Source: Deltaproteobacteria bacterium
GTDB lineage: Bacteria; UBA10199; JACPAL01; JACOUP01
DNA: 20,501 bases
NCBI GenBank assembly: GCA_030649435.1
Contig: JAUSKE010000041.1
Location: forward strand, 1-20,501
Direction of reading: 5' to 3'
Part shown: positions 7,155 to 14,345 of the stretch, one piece after another
How positions within the stretch are numbered: position 1 is the stretch's first letter
How the letters are laid out: each line of letters begins with the position of its first letter
The notes under the pieces: model-generated
What the model saw: only the letters and a program-made list of their open reading frames with translations
Told to the model about the DNA's origin: nothing
Databases searched by the model: none
Program-made: the position numbers and the translations under genes

Positions 7155-7226
7155 AGGCGCGGGGGGGAATCGAACCCCCGTATATCGGTTTTGCAGACCG
7201 ATGCATTACCACTTTGCTACCGCGCC
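7155..7226 (-). tRNA. tRNA-Cys (anticodon GCA)
   Basis: A 72-nt cloverleaf. The acceptor GGCGCGG pairs fully with CCGCGCC, the anticodon arm is TCGGT-CTGCAAA-ACCGA, and the T arm is GGGGG-TTCGATT-CCCCC. The discriminator U is the identity base for cysteine. CCA is not encoded. It lies only 2 nt before tRNA-Leu, so both come from one precursor. Confidence 0.97.
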
Positions 7227-7247
7227 GCTCTCAAAAAGTCTTGAAGA

Positions 7248-7276
7248 GGTTTAAGGCGGAAGGGGGATGAAGTCAA
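7248..7276 (-). promoter_or_regulatory. Possible promoter of the tRNA pair
   Basis: On the minus strand TTGACT (7271-7276) is followed after 17 bp by TAAACC (7248-7253), with a start expected about 15-20 nt before tRNA-Cys. The -35 is good and the -10 is poor. The tRNAs could also be read through from the gene at 7281-8243. Confidence 0.35.
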
Positions 7277-7280
7277 CAGT

Positions 7281-8243
7281 TTAAGGGGTTTTGGAGGTTT
7301 CGATTCTGGTGTCGGTCCCGTCGGTTTCGATCGTGATATCTCCCATCAAATCGGTTCGGTAAATCGGGGTACCGGTTGATTCCAACCTTTTAAGAACGCT
7401 CGGGGCAGGGTGGCCGTAATCATTATCCTTGCCGACTGAAATTAGAAAGGCCTCCGGTTGTAGCAAATGGAGGAACCGTTCGTTGGAACTGGTGACGCTC
7501 CCGTGATGGTTGATATGGAGTGCGGTGACCGGTCCGACAATTTCGGCCAGGTGGGTTTCAAGGTCGGCTGTTTCGGTGATCCCGCTCGGACCTCCACCGG
7601 TCAGATCCCCCGAGGTGAGGTAACGAAACTCACGGTATTGGATGAGCAGCGCCATGGCACGCCCATTTTCATCCTCCGGAGAGAGCAGGAGTGATCGGCC
7701 ATCAAGATAAGTTCCATTGATGACAAGCGCGCTGATCTCAACCTCGCCAAAAGACCAATGGTCGCCCGGCTTTACACTGTAACGCCAACGATTTGTGAGG
7801 GCGGAGTAGGGGGCAAAGAGAGGTTTGGCACGCGACTCTTCATCACCGCGATCGCCGATGCCACGAAGAGGGACCCAGTCGTCGACTGTCCCGAGGGTTT
7901 TGTCTCTACCGGGGATCAGATCGAGCAGTCCCGCGATATGATCGGCATCGTAGTGAGAAACCAGAATCGTCTCAATCTGGTCAATTTTTTCCTCTTCCAG
8001 AAATGGAATGATCTTACCCAAACCACTCCCGCTCGGGCCACCGTCAATGAGAATGGCTTCACCGGTTGGTGTCTGAATAACCGTGGCGTCCCCCTGGCCA
8101 ATGTTGAGTGCTGTGATTCTTAATAAGGAAGGATTCAGATCAACCGATGCCGAAGGTTCTTTCGGCTGTGATTTATCAGGGATCGTTGGTAGCGCGGCAC
8201 ATGAGCTGAAGATCCAGAGACAATAGAAGAGGGTGCGACGCAT
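7281..8243 (-). CDS. MBL-fold hydrolase, ComEC C-terminal-like, predicted lipoprotein
   Basis: A 320-residue protein from the ATG at 8243, which gives a clean short signal (MRRTLFYCLWIFSSC) with a probable lipidated C15; a TTG at 8261 would add six residues. The domain begins near residue 40 with LRITALNIGQGDATVIQTPT and the metal site reads SHYDADHIAGL, so H97, D99, D101 and H102 fit the HxDxDH motif of the ComEC/Rec2 C-terminal metallo-beta-lactamase group. INHHGS and GHPAP further on are the remaining conserved points of that group. Stand-alone members are usually annotated as hydrolases of uncertain substrate; in ComEC the domain is thought to act on DNA. The lipobox suggests an extracytoplasmic location, so a nuclease or phosphodiesterase facing the periplasm is plausible. 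No strong ribosome binding site is seen. It is divergent from the gene at 8420, and two tRNA genes follow downstream. Confidence 0.85.
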   Translation of the reverse strand: MRRTLFYCLWIFSSCAALPTIPDKSQPKEPSASVDLNPSLLRITALNIGQGDATVIQTPTGEAILIDGGPSGSGLGKIIPFLEEEKIDQIETILVSHYDADHIAGLLDLIPGRDKTLGTVDDWVPLRGIGDRGDEESRAKPLFAPYSALTNRWRYSVKPGDHWSFGEVEISALVINGTYLDGRSLLLSPEDENGRAMALLIQYREFRYLTSGDLTGGGPSGITETADLETHLAEIVGPVTALHINHHGSVTSSNERFLHLLQPEAFLISVGKDNDYGHPAPSVLKRLESTGTPIYRTDLMGDITIETDGTDTRIETSKTP

Positions 8244-8245
8244 CA

Positions 8246-8260
8246 GGTTTTCGTACTGCA
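8246..8260. repeat. Direct-repeat copy 1: GGTTTTCGTACTGCA
   Basis: It matches GATTTTCGTACTGTA at 8309-8323 at 13 of 15 positions, with an identical core TTTTCGTACTG. It abuts the start codon of the MBL gene at 8243, where a bound protein would block that gene. Confidence 0.55.
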
Positions 8261-8268
8261 ATTTGGAT

Positions 8269-8306
8269 ACCGTTTCTCAGCAAGCATATTCAAAAATGGA
8301 AACGGT
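8269..8306. repeat. Inverted repeat ACCGTTTC ... GAAACGGT
   Basis: Eight-base exact arms (8269-8276 and 8299-8306) enclose 22 nt. The right arm runs into the larger inverted repeat that begins at 8305. The arms may be part of the same control region or a chance pairing. Confidence 0.35.
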
Positions 8307-8339
8307 TCGATTTTCGTACTGTAGGTATGAAAATCGAAC
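8305..8339. promoter_or_regulatory. 15-bp-arm hairpin or operator between divergent genes
   Basis: GTTCGATTTTCGTAC (8305-8319) pairs with GTATGAAAATCGAAC (8325-8339) around a 5-nt loop; the single DNA mismatch becomes a G-U pair in RNA. No T-tract follows on either strand, which argues against a terminator. The left arm holds the second TTTTCGTACTG copy. It is likely an operator or a structured leader upstream of the gene at 8420. Confidence 0.55.
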
Positions 8340-8419
8340 TCCCATTTCTTAATTCAGGATTAGAACCCCGCATCAAATTTGTTCTTAGAGCTGGCATTTA
8401 CTTTGCAGAAGGGAGAGTC

Positions 8420-9031
8420 ATGAATTTCCGAATCCTAATTTTAGTTTTTCTGGTCTCTTGGCTGAATCACCCTTCCGTCAGTTGGTCGATGGATCGTTCC
8501 AAAGAATGGGAAAAAGAGCCAACGGTTCAAGAGGTGCAAAGGATTGCCCTACAAACATTGGGTTCTGATCCGGTGGAATTGGCCTCTCTCAAGAAAAAGG
8601 CTCGATGGTCCGCGGCGTTGCCGCGACTCCAGTTTGGTTATGCCCGTGACCTGAAGGAGGTTGTCAGTCTTTCCTCACGGGATTCGGTTCAGGTTACCGG
8701 AGGGAATGTCTTCATCGGGCCTGATGAGAACAACCTTTCCAGGGATTTTAATAATGGGACCAGCGTGGATGTCCGGGCCGTTTGGTATTTGAACGAGCTT
8801 ATCTTCAACAATGACATCTTGAGTGTGGGGTCGGAACAGCGGAATTGGCATCGGGAGAGGACCCGCCTGACAAGCCAGGTGGCGGATATCTATTTTACCC
8901 GTCGTCGTTTACAAATGGATAAAAAAGAAGGTTCCCGCGCTGTCAAACTGAAGATCGATCAGCTCACAGCAGAATTGGATGGGTTAACAGAAGGCTGGTT
9001 CAGTCAACAATTAGAAAGACACTCTTTATGA
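8420..9031 (+). CDS. Exported protein of unknown function
   Basis: A 203-residue protein with signal peptide MNFRILILVFLVSWLNHPSV, likely cleaved after SWS near residue 23. I do not recognise the family with certainty. The mature part starts with a helical PTVQEVQRIALQTLG segment, continues through ARWSAALPRLQFGYARDL into alternating strands (VQVTGGNVFIG, SVDVRAVWYLNELIF), and ends in a long charged helix (TSQVADIYFTRRRLQM to LTEGWF). Helix-strand-helix with an aromatic-rich strand part recalls a shortened outer-membrane efflux or periplasmic protein, but this is only a resemblance. The start at 8420 follows AAGGGAG and gives the signal peptide; an ATG at 8327 in the same frame lies inside the hairpin arm and adds 31 unlikely residues. 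The stop overlaps the next gene by 4 bp (ATGA), so the two are co-translated. Confidence 0.75.
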   Translation: MNFRILILVFLVSWLNHPSVSWSMDRSKEWEKEPTVQEVQRIALQTLGSDPVELASLKKKARWSAALPRLQFGYARDLKEVVSLSSRDSVQVTGGNVFIGPDENNLSRDFNNGTSVDVRAVWYLNELIFNNDILSVGSEQRNWHRERTRLTSQVADIYFTRRRLQMDKKEGSRAVKLKIDQLTAELDGLTEGWFSQQLERHSL

Positions 9032-10125
9032 AGCGATATTATTTCCTAATTTTATTTCTCTCCTCCTGTGGAACTCCCGATTTAACCTTGAGGTCTCTAT
9101 CCTCCGACCAACCGCGCGTCCTGCAGGTGACACCGGATCAATCGACGGTCAGTCCAGATTCTGTTTTTGTCTTGTCCTTCTCGACCCCTCTTCAGCCTGA
9201 AACGGTTTCAGAACAATCGGTGCTTCTTACAGAAGGGGAGGTCTCTTTTCAAGAGTATAAGGGAATGTCCGATTTTATGAATCACTTGGAAAATGGAAAA
9301 GTAGCTTCTTATCCCGTCCACCGTCTACTCTCTGAAGATGGGACTAAAATCACCGTAAGCCCCACGCAATTATTAAAGACAGAAACAAGTTATTCGCTGG
9401 TCGTGACGTCTCGACTTTTAACGCCGGACGGTCTTTCTTTCAACCAGACACCGTCTGATTCAGCAACGCCATTTTTAAAATTGTTTCGAGTGACCGGGGC
9501 CACGAAGCCAGGCTCATCGAAAACGGGGAGCCCAACAACATCAGGAACAACACCCGACCCATCTTCTTCCACACCTCCCCGTGCCGCACCGGTCGTTGTG
9601 ATCAATGAGGTTTCCTACGATGTGGTTGGGAGTGATACCGATGGGGTGTTGTTTATCGAGCTAAAAGGAGTTCCCGGAGAAGAGCTCTCCGGCCTTCAAA
9701 TACTTTTTATCAATGGGGATGATGGCAAGTCGACCGACACTGTCCTTATTTCGGATGGCTCCTATGTCGGTGAGAGTGGCCTTTTCGTAATTGCCGATAG
9801 CTCTAATGGAAGTACAACAACAAGCCATGTTGAGAATTATAATCTTTTGGATAATTTTGACCCGCAAAATGGGCCAGATGCGGTTCAACTTGTTTTCAAC
9901 GGGGACCTTCTGGATGTAGTCGCCTACGGTCCGATCAATTTTATGGTCGCCGAGAATGGGCTGGCGATGGTTGAAACGACTTCGGCTGTCCAGGTTGCTT
10001 CGGGGCACAGCCTTTCACGATTCGAAGGGGGTGCCGATACCAATAACAACTCAACTGATTTCGTGGAGAATACGGCTCCTTCGCCGGGAACTCCCACAGT
10101 CGTCAAAAGGGCAGTTTCCCCCTAA
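9028..10125 (+). CDS. Lipoprotein with Big_5-like and lamin-tail (LTD) domains
   Basis: A 365-residue predicted lipoprotein: MKRYYFLILFLSSC gives a short signal with C14 as the lipid site. Residues 30-150 resemble a bacterial Ig-like domain of the SbsA/Big_5 type (VLQVTPDQSTVSPDSVFVLS, then a SYSLVVTSRLL end strand). Residues 155-190 are a Ser/Thr/Pro linker. Residues 191-345 match the lamin-tail domain pattern: VVINEVSYD, then FIELKG, then LSGLQILFINGDDG, and later DAVQLVF with LLDVVAYG. Bacterial LTD proteins are extracellular and often accompany nucleases or surface adhesins, so cell-surface attachment is the likely job. The ATG overlaps the stop of the exported-protein gene by 4 bp. There is no terminator before the vapB promoter at 10130. 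Confidence 0.82.
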   Translation: MKRYYFLILFLSSCGTPDLTLRSLSSDQPRVLQVTPDQSTVSPDSVFVLSFSTPLQPETVSEQSVLLTEGEVSFQEYKGMSDFMNHLENGKVASYPVHRLLSEDGTKITVSPTQLLKTETSYSLVVTSRLLTPDGLSFNQTPSDSATPFLKLFRVTGATKPGSSKTGSPTTSGTTPDPSSSTPPRAAPVVVINEVSYDVVGSDTDGVLFIELKGVPGEELSGLQILFINGDDGKSTDTVLISDGSYVGESGLFVIADSSNGSTTTSHVENYNLLDNFDPQNGPDAVQLVFNGDLLDVVAYGPINFMVAENGLAMVETTSAVQVASGHSLSRFEGGADTNNNSTDFVENTAPSPGTPTVVKRAVSP

Positions 10126-10129
10126 AAAG

Positions 10130-10158
10130 TTGACATATGCTTAATAATAATTTATTAT
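10130..10158 (+). promoter_or_regulatory. vapBC promoter with overlapping palindromic operator
   Basis: TTGACA (10130-10135) is a perfect -35; after 17 bp comes TATTAT (10153-10158), 5 of 6 for -10. A palindrome, ATAATAA-T-TTATTAT (10144-10158), covers the spacer and -10, where a VapB-VapC complex would block the promoter. The expected start near 10165 leaves only about 5 nt before the vapB ATG. Confidence 0.7.
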
Positions 10159-10169
10159 ACATATATAAT

Positions 10170-10376
10170 ATGCGTTTTAGAACATCAATGCACATACCAA
10201 AAGATCTGCTCGAAGAGGCGGTTCGTGTGAGCGGTGTCGGGACCCAAACGATGGCGGTTATCCTTGGACTGGAAGAGCTCATCCGCAGGAAAAGATTGGA
10301 GGCGCTGCTCAAGTATAAGGGAAAGGGCCTGGTGAAGCTGTCCAAGAAGGATTTAAAGAAAATGAGATTGCGATGA
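10170..10376 (+). CDS. vapB: VapB-type antitoxin
   Basis: A 68-residue protein starting MRFRTSMHIPKDLLEEAVRV, which fits the ribbon-helix-helix style N-terminus of VapB antitoxins (one strand, then DLLEEA, then SGVGTQTMAVILGLEELIRR). The C-terminal part is basic (KKDLKKMRLR) and would wrap the toxin. It neutralises the VapC ribonuclease encoded next and represses its own promoter through the N-terminal DNA-binding part. The ATG at 10170 is chosen because the longer ATG at 10137 lies within the promoter; no ribosome binding site is present, so the transcript is nearly leaderless. It overlaps vapC by 4 bp (ATGA), the usual coupling for this pair. Confidence 0.85.
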   Translation: MRFRTSMHIPKDLLEEAVRVSGVGTQTMAVILGLEELIRRKRLEALLKYKGKGLVKLSKKDLKKMRLR

Positions 10377-10813
10377 CAGCAATGAATCACTGCGGTGATG
10401 CCGTTCTTGTTGATACCTCAGTCTGGCTTGAATTTTTCAAGCGAAAATCTTCTCTGGATATCGCCCCCCTAGAATTACTTATTGAGGAACGGCGTGTTGC
10501 GACTTGCCTTCCGATAAGGGCGGAGATTCTTTCCGGTGAGATCCCAGCGAAACCGAGGGAAGCGCTTTCGCAATCATTTGAGGCGATGCTTTCGGTGGAT
10601 CCAGACTGGAAATCTTTTTTTATTTGGCAAAAAGTGGTCCATCTAGCCCTTGAATGCCGTCGGCGGAAAATTGGGTTGCCGGGAATTGTCGATCGAATGA
10701 TCCTGGTGGCGGCTCAGGAATCAGGAGCGGTTCTTTGGACATTAGATCGGAAGCTGAAAAACCTGGCTCTTTCCCTTTCCATCCCTGTTAGTAACCCTTC
10801 GTTACAATCGTGA
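10373..10813 (+). CDS. vapC: VapC-type PIN-domain toxin ribonuclease
   Basis: A 146-residue PIN-domain protein. The four acidic positions expected for magnesium binding are visible: D14 (LVDTSVWLEFF), E51 (IRAEILSGE), D107 (GIVDRMILVAA) and D125 (WTLDRKLKN). VapC toxins cut tRNA or rRNA when VapB is lost. All catalytic residues are present, so the toxin looks active. It starts within the vapB stop; a second ATG three codons on (10382) is possible. Its end overlaps the convergent mqnP gene by 12 bp with no terminator between, so transcripts of the two genes would be complementary at their 3' ends. The module looks like a recent insertion between the surface-protein pair and the menaquinone operon, judged only by position. 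Confidence 0.9.
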   Translation: MTAMNHCGDAVLVDTSVWLEFFKRKSSLDIAPLELLIEERRVATCLPIRAEILSGEIPAKPREALSQSFEAMLSVDPDWKSFFIWQKVVHLALECRRRKIGLPGIVDRMILVAAQESGAVLWTLDRKLKNLALSLSIPVSNPSLQS

Positions 10814-11662
10814 AAGAACAGTTCCCACGAGAAAGAGTATCGAAACGATCCCGTTCATCGTGAAGAAGGCGGCGTTCACATGGGAGAGATCCTCCGGTTT
10901 GACGAGAGAGTGTTCGTAGGTGAGAAAAAAGCCAATCCCCAAAATTGTGACGAAGTAAATTAGGCCAAGATGACCAATCATTCCGAATAAGACAAAAAAT
11001 AGAAGGGCGACTCCGTGAAAAACTCTGGAGAGAAAAAGAGATTCTTTGAGTCCCAATCGTACGACGAGCGAGTGCAACCCTTCAGTTTTGTCGAACTCAA
11101 GATCCTGAGTGGCATAAATAATATCAAAGCCAGCGACCCAAAAGAGAACGGCGAGTCCCAACACCACAGGGATCCAGGACCATTCTCCGGTGACGGCAAT
11201 CCAGGCCCCGATTGGTGCGACACCGAGTGAGAGCCCCAAAAAGAGGTGGGAGAGGGAGGTCCAGCGTTTGGTCATGGAGTAGAAAAAAATGATGAAGAGG
11301 GCGACCGGTGAGAGAAAGAAACAGAGTCGGTTGATAAAAAAGGTTGTGACGATAAAGAGCACGGAAAAAAGAAGTGTCAGGTTCAGGACCGATTGTCGTT
11401 TCAGTTTACCTTGAGGGATCTCGCGGATTCGTGTCCGTGGGTTTTTGGCATCGATTATCGCATCAGCCCAACGGTTAAATGACATCGCGGCACTTCGGGC
11501 AAAAACCATGGCGGCAATAATGAGAAGAATGGTTTTTAAAGGAGGAATCCCTTCGGCACCGACGAGCATAGAGGCGAGGGCAAACGGCAGGGCGAAAATA
11601 GAATGGGAAAATTTGATGAGGGAGAGAATATCGCGCAGTTTAGAGATCACACGCTTCCCCAT
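10802..11662 (-). CDS. mqnP: UbiA-family prenyltransferase, futalosine-pathway MqnP type
   Basis: A 286-residue integral membrane protein with eight or nine hydrophobic segments. Both aspartate motifs of UbiA enzymes are present: FNRWADAIIDAKNPRTR (NxxxDxxxD, near residue 63) and ATQDLEFDKTEGLHS (DxxxDxxxG, near residue 186). They bind the polyprenyl diphosphate through magnesium. In the futalosine route, MqnP attaches the polyprenyl chain to 1,4-dihydroxy-6-naphthoate at the inner membrane. The name rests on the neighbours (ubiX-, ubiD- and ubiE-like genes, mqnA, mqnC), since UbiA and MqnP cannot be told apart by motif alone. It is the last gene of the operon, overlaps ubiX by 16 bp, and converges on vapC with a 12-bp overlap. 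Confidence 0.88.
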   Translation of the reverse strand: MGKRVISKLRDILSLIKFSHSIFALPFALASMLVGAEGIPPLKTILLIIAAMVFARSAAMSFNRWADAIIDAKNPRTRIREIPQGKLKRQSVLNLTLLFSVLFIVTTFFINRLCFFLSPVALFIIFFYSMTKRWTSLSHLFLGLSLGVAPIGAWIAVTGEWSWIPVVLGLAVLFWVAGFDIIYATQDLEFDKTEGLHSLVVRLGLKESLFLSRVFHGVALLFFVLFGMIGHLGLIYFVTILGIGFFLTYEHSLVKPEDLSHVNAAFFTMNGIVSILFLVGTVLSRL

Positions 11663-12195
11663 CGTTCTCGCAGTCGGTTTTCAATCCCCATATGATCCAG
11701 AACCCTAGCGATTACCGTGTCGACCGCTTCTTCGATCGTTTTAGGTTTGCTGTAGAAAGAGGGGATCGCCGGAAGAACAACCGCTCCGGCTAATGTGAGG
11801 AGCCTTGCATTCTCAATATGAATCAAACTCCAGGGGGTCTCGCGCGGGACCAAAACAATCTTCCTCTTTTCTTTCAGGAAAACATCCGCTGTACGGGTGA
11901 GGAGGTCATCGGAGAAGCCGTGCGCGATCCGACCGAAGGTCCCCATACTGCAGGGGATTACCACCAGTTGATCATACTTTGCCGAGCCGCTTGCAAAGGG
12001 GGCCGAAAAGTCGCGGCTCCCAAAGATTGGGCGATCGTATTGGGTGTAAGCGAAGCCCAGCTCTTCTTTGGCGATGAGGTGGGCATTTTCAGAGATGACG
12101 AGAGAGATTTCGTGAGGCGTCTTTGCCAAAACATCCAGAAGTTGTTTGGCGTAGATCGCCCCGCTCGCACCGCTGATGCCGATAACGATCTTCAC
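11647..12195 (-). CDS. mqnM: Flavin prenyltransferase, UbiX/MqnM type
   Basis: A 182-residue protein of normal UbiX length. The N-terminal GISGASGAIYAKQLL is the FMN-binding loop, and VIPCSMGTFGRIAHGFSDDL plus VPRETPWSLIHIENARLLTLAGA are the signature segments around the dimethylallyl phosphate site. UbiX joins a dimethylallyl group to FMN to make prenylated FMN, the cofactor of UbiD-type decarboxylases; here it would serve the UbiD-like protein encoded two genes upstream. It begins with GTG overlapping the ubiE stop by 4 bp (GTGA) and overlaps mqnP by 16 bp at its end, so it is translated as part of the operon. Confidence 0.92.
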   Translation of the reverse strand: MKIVIGISGASGAIYAKQLLDVLAKTPHEISLVISENAHLIAKEELGFAYTQYDRPIFGSRDFSAPFASGSAKYDQLVVIPCSMGTFGRIAHGFSDDLLTRTADVFLKEKRKIVLVPRETPWSLIHIENARLLTLAGAVVLPAIPSFYSKPKTIEEAVDTVIARVLDHMGIENRLRERWGSV

Positions 12196-12884
12196 GAAGA
12201 TTTCTCCGCAATAAGAAGGGTTGAAACGCCACCGGTCTGGCGATGAACCTCGATTTTTTCAAAACCAGAATCGGCGAGGAGCTTGCTGTATTCGGAGGTG
12301 GAATGAAACTTTTTCACAGAATTCTTAAGGTAGCTATAGGCCGAAGGATGACGGGAGACGAGACGGCCCAACGCTGGGATAAAAAATCGGCCGTAGGTGG
12401 AGTGAAAGAGCCGTGTGGCAAAACGATCGGGTCGAAAGAATTCCAGGATGACGAGCCTTCCTCCTGGTCTTAAGACACGATAAAGTTCAAGGAGCGCCTT
12501 TCGGTTGTCATCCACGTTGCGGAGTCCGTAGGCACACATCGCCCCGTCGAAGGTTTTATCTGAAAAAGGGAGGGCGAGGCTATCGGCGCAAAAGAGACCG
12601 ATCTGTTTTTTAAGAGAAGAGGGGATCCGTTTTTTTCCCGCTTGTAGCATTGATTCGGAAAAATCGAGCGCCTCAATTTGAGCAGTCGGGTTTTGCTTCA
12701 ACAGTTCAAGTGTCATGGAGAGTGTTCCGGCGCAGAGGTCGAGGACTTTTTTGAAAGAGGGAGTGGCCAAGTGTGAGACTGCTTCACGCCGCCAGTAGCG
12801 ATCGATCGAGAGTGAAAGAAGGCCGTTTAAGAAGTCGTACTTCGGGGCAATGCGGCTAAAAAGTTCTTTGATCTCTTCCGACAT
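12192..12884 (-). CDS. ubiE: UbiE/MenG-type menaquinone methyltransferase
   Basis: A 230-residue class I SAM methyltransferase. The family signatures are clear: FSRIAPKYDFLNGLLSLSID at the N-terminus, CAYGLRNVDD and LYRVLRPGGRLVILEFF in the second half. It would methylate demethylmenaquinone, or its 6-naphthoate equivalent after decarboxylation, the last step of menaquinone synthesis. One oddity: motif I reads LDLCAGTLSMTL, where most relatives have GTG(D), so the second glycine of the SAM loop is leucine here. The rest of the fold is intact, so the enzyme is probably still active. The gene starts 3 bp after mqnL and its stop overlaps ubiX by 4 bp; no strong ribosome binding site is seen, which fits coupled translation. 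Confidence 0.92.
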   Translation of the reverse strand: MSEEIKELFSRIAPKYDFLNGLLSLSIDRYWRREAVSHLATPSFKKVLDLCAGTLSMTLELLKQNPTAQIEALDFSESMLQAGKKRIPSSLKKQIGLFCADSLALPFSDKTFDGAMCAYGLRNVDDNRKALLELYRVLRPGGRLVILEFFRPDRFATRLFHSTYGRFFIPALGRLVSRHPSAYSYLKNSVKKFHSTSEYSKLLADSGFEKIEVHRQTGGVSTLLIAEKSS

Positions 12885-12887
12885 AAG

Positions 12888-14345
12888 TTATTTCAGCCCC
12901 AACTTTGACCAGATTGAATCGATCCGTTGTTTAACCTCGAGATTCATCTGAATAACATCCGGCCATTCGCGACAGCCCGGCTCATCCTTCCATTTACGGG
13001 TCCCATCAATCCCGATCTTGGAGCCGTAGGCAAAAGTGGGGGAGGCATGATCTAGCGCATCGGTCGTTCCCTCCGAAAAAAGAATATCTCTCTTTGGGTC
13101 GAGGTTTGCGAGTAGGTGCCAGGTGACTTCTTTTAGATTTTGCACATCGACATCATGATCGACGACGATCGCACACTTAGTAAACATCAATTGTCCAGTC
13201 CCCCAGAGGGAGTGCATGATCTTTCGCGCATGGCCCGGATACTGTTTCTTGATCGCCACGATTGCAAGATTGTGAAACGCCCCCTCGACCGGGAGGTGCA
13301 TATCAACGATCTCTGGAAAGGTGGTCCGAATCAGCGGTAGAAAAATCCGTTCCGTTGCCTTGCCGATGAAGGCATCTTCCATCGGTGGCGGTCCAACAAT
13401 GGTTGAAGGAAAGATTGCCTCTTTTCGATGGGTGATCGCAGTGACACGGAGGAGTGGGTAATCATCGGCTAGAGAATAATACCCGGTGTGGTCGCCGAAT
13501 GGTCCCTCCTTCACCAGTGGTTCGGTCGGGTCGATGGTCCCTTCAATCACAAAATCGGCATCGGCTGGCACCTCGAGATTGACGGTTTTACATTTCACCA
13601 TCTCGACCCCTTTTTTCCGCAAGAAACCGGCGAAGAGGATTTCATCCATCGCATCCGGCAGCGGGGCGCTTCCGGTATAAGTGAGTACCGGATCGCCACC
13701 AAGAAAGATGGCGACGTCGATCGGTTTTTTAATCTCCTTATATTTTTGATAATGTTTTGAGCCGACCTTATGGATCTGCCAATGCATCGCTACTTTATCT
13801 TTGCCGAGGACTTGAATCCGATAGAGCCCGACATTCCGGACGCCCGATTCTGGATCGCGCGTAATGACGTTCCCCAGGGTGATGTAGGGGCCTCCATCCT
13901 GAGGCCAGCATTTCGGGATCGGCAGGCAGGAAAGGTCCGGTGGGTTGATCACCACCTCCTGACAACTTCCCCGCGAAACTTCTTTGGGGAGAAAAGAGGC
14001 AAGCTGGATCAACTCCGGCAATTTTTTAAGTTTATCGAGAAAAGTGGAAGGGGGCTGAGTTTTTAGAAGCTCTTCAATCTGTCGTGCGATCTCTTCAACA
14101 TTATCCACCCCTAACGCCCAGGCCATCCGTTGCCAACTGCCGTACATATTCATCAAAACTGGGAATTTGGATTTCTGACCATCTTTCTGTATTACATTTT
14201 CAAAGAGGAGGGCTGGCCCCTGATTTTTAACCACCCGATCGGCGATCTCTGTCAGTTCAAGCTCAGCACGGACAGGCTCGCTGATCCGAACGAGTTGCTT
14301 TTTCGATTCAAGAAATTTTACGAAATCAATTAAGGAGCGAAACAT
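12888..14345 (-). CDS. mqnL: UbiD-family decarboxylase, MqnL type
   Basis: A 485-residue UbiD-type protein of normal length. Family segments include the start FRSLIDFVKFLESKKQLVRI, CLPIPKCWPQDGGPYITLG, KEGPFGDHTGYYSL and STIVGPPPMEDAFIGKATER. These enzymes use prenylated FMN made by UbiX to decarboxylate aromatic acids; in the futalosine route MqnL removes the carboxylate of the prenylated 1,4-dihydroxy-6-naphthoate. The assignment to MqnL rather than UbiD rests on context: ubiX-, ubiE- and ubiA-like genes follow, and mqnA and mqnC are close by. It overlaps the amidohydrolase gene by 16 bp and ends 3 bp before ubiE. The ribosome binding site is weak. Confidence 0.92.
   Translation of the reverse strand: MFRSLIDFVKFLESKKQLVRISEPVRAELELTEIADRVVKNQGPALLFENVIQKDGQKSKFPVLMNMYGSWQRMAWALGVDNVEEIARQIEELLKTQPPSTFLDKLKKLPELIQLASFLPKEVSRGSCQEVVINPPDLSCLPIPKCWPQDGGPYITLGNVITRDPESGVRNVGLYRIQVLGKDKVAMHWQIHKVGSKHYQKYKEIKKPIDVAIFLGGDPVLTYTGSAPLPDAMDEILFAGFLRKKGVEMVKCKTVNLEVPADADFVIEGTIDPTEPLVKEGPFGDHTGYYSLADDYPLLRVTAITHRKEAIFPSTIVGPPPMEDAFIGKATERIFLPLIRTTFPEIVDMHLPVEGAFHNLAIVAIKKQYPGHARKIMHSLWGTGQLMFTKCAIVVDHDVDVQNLKEVTWHLLANLDPKRDILFSEGTTDALDHASPTFAYGSKIGIDGTRKWKDEPGCREWPDVIQMNLEVKQRIDSIWSKLGLK

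Noticed and set aside
7046..7270. 74-codon plus-strand open frame
   Set aside because: It spans the two tRNA genes on the other strand; its sequence simply reads the reverse of the tRNA arms.
8305..8339. Hairpin as a terminator between divergent genes
   Set aside because: No T-tract follows on either strand, and both flanking genes start, rather than end, here.
8327..8419. Longer start of the exported protein at 8327
   Set aside because: The ATG lies in the hairpin arm, has no ribosome binding site, and adds 31 residues before a good signal peptide.
10137..10169. Longer start of vapB at 10137
   Set aside because: The ATG lies inside the promoter, just after the -35 hexamer, so it could not be in the transcript.
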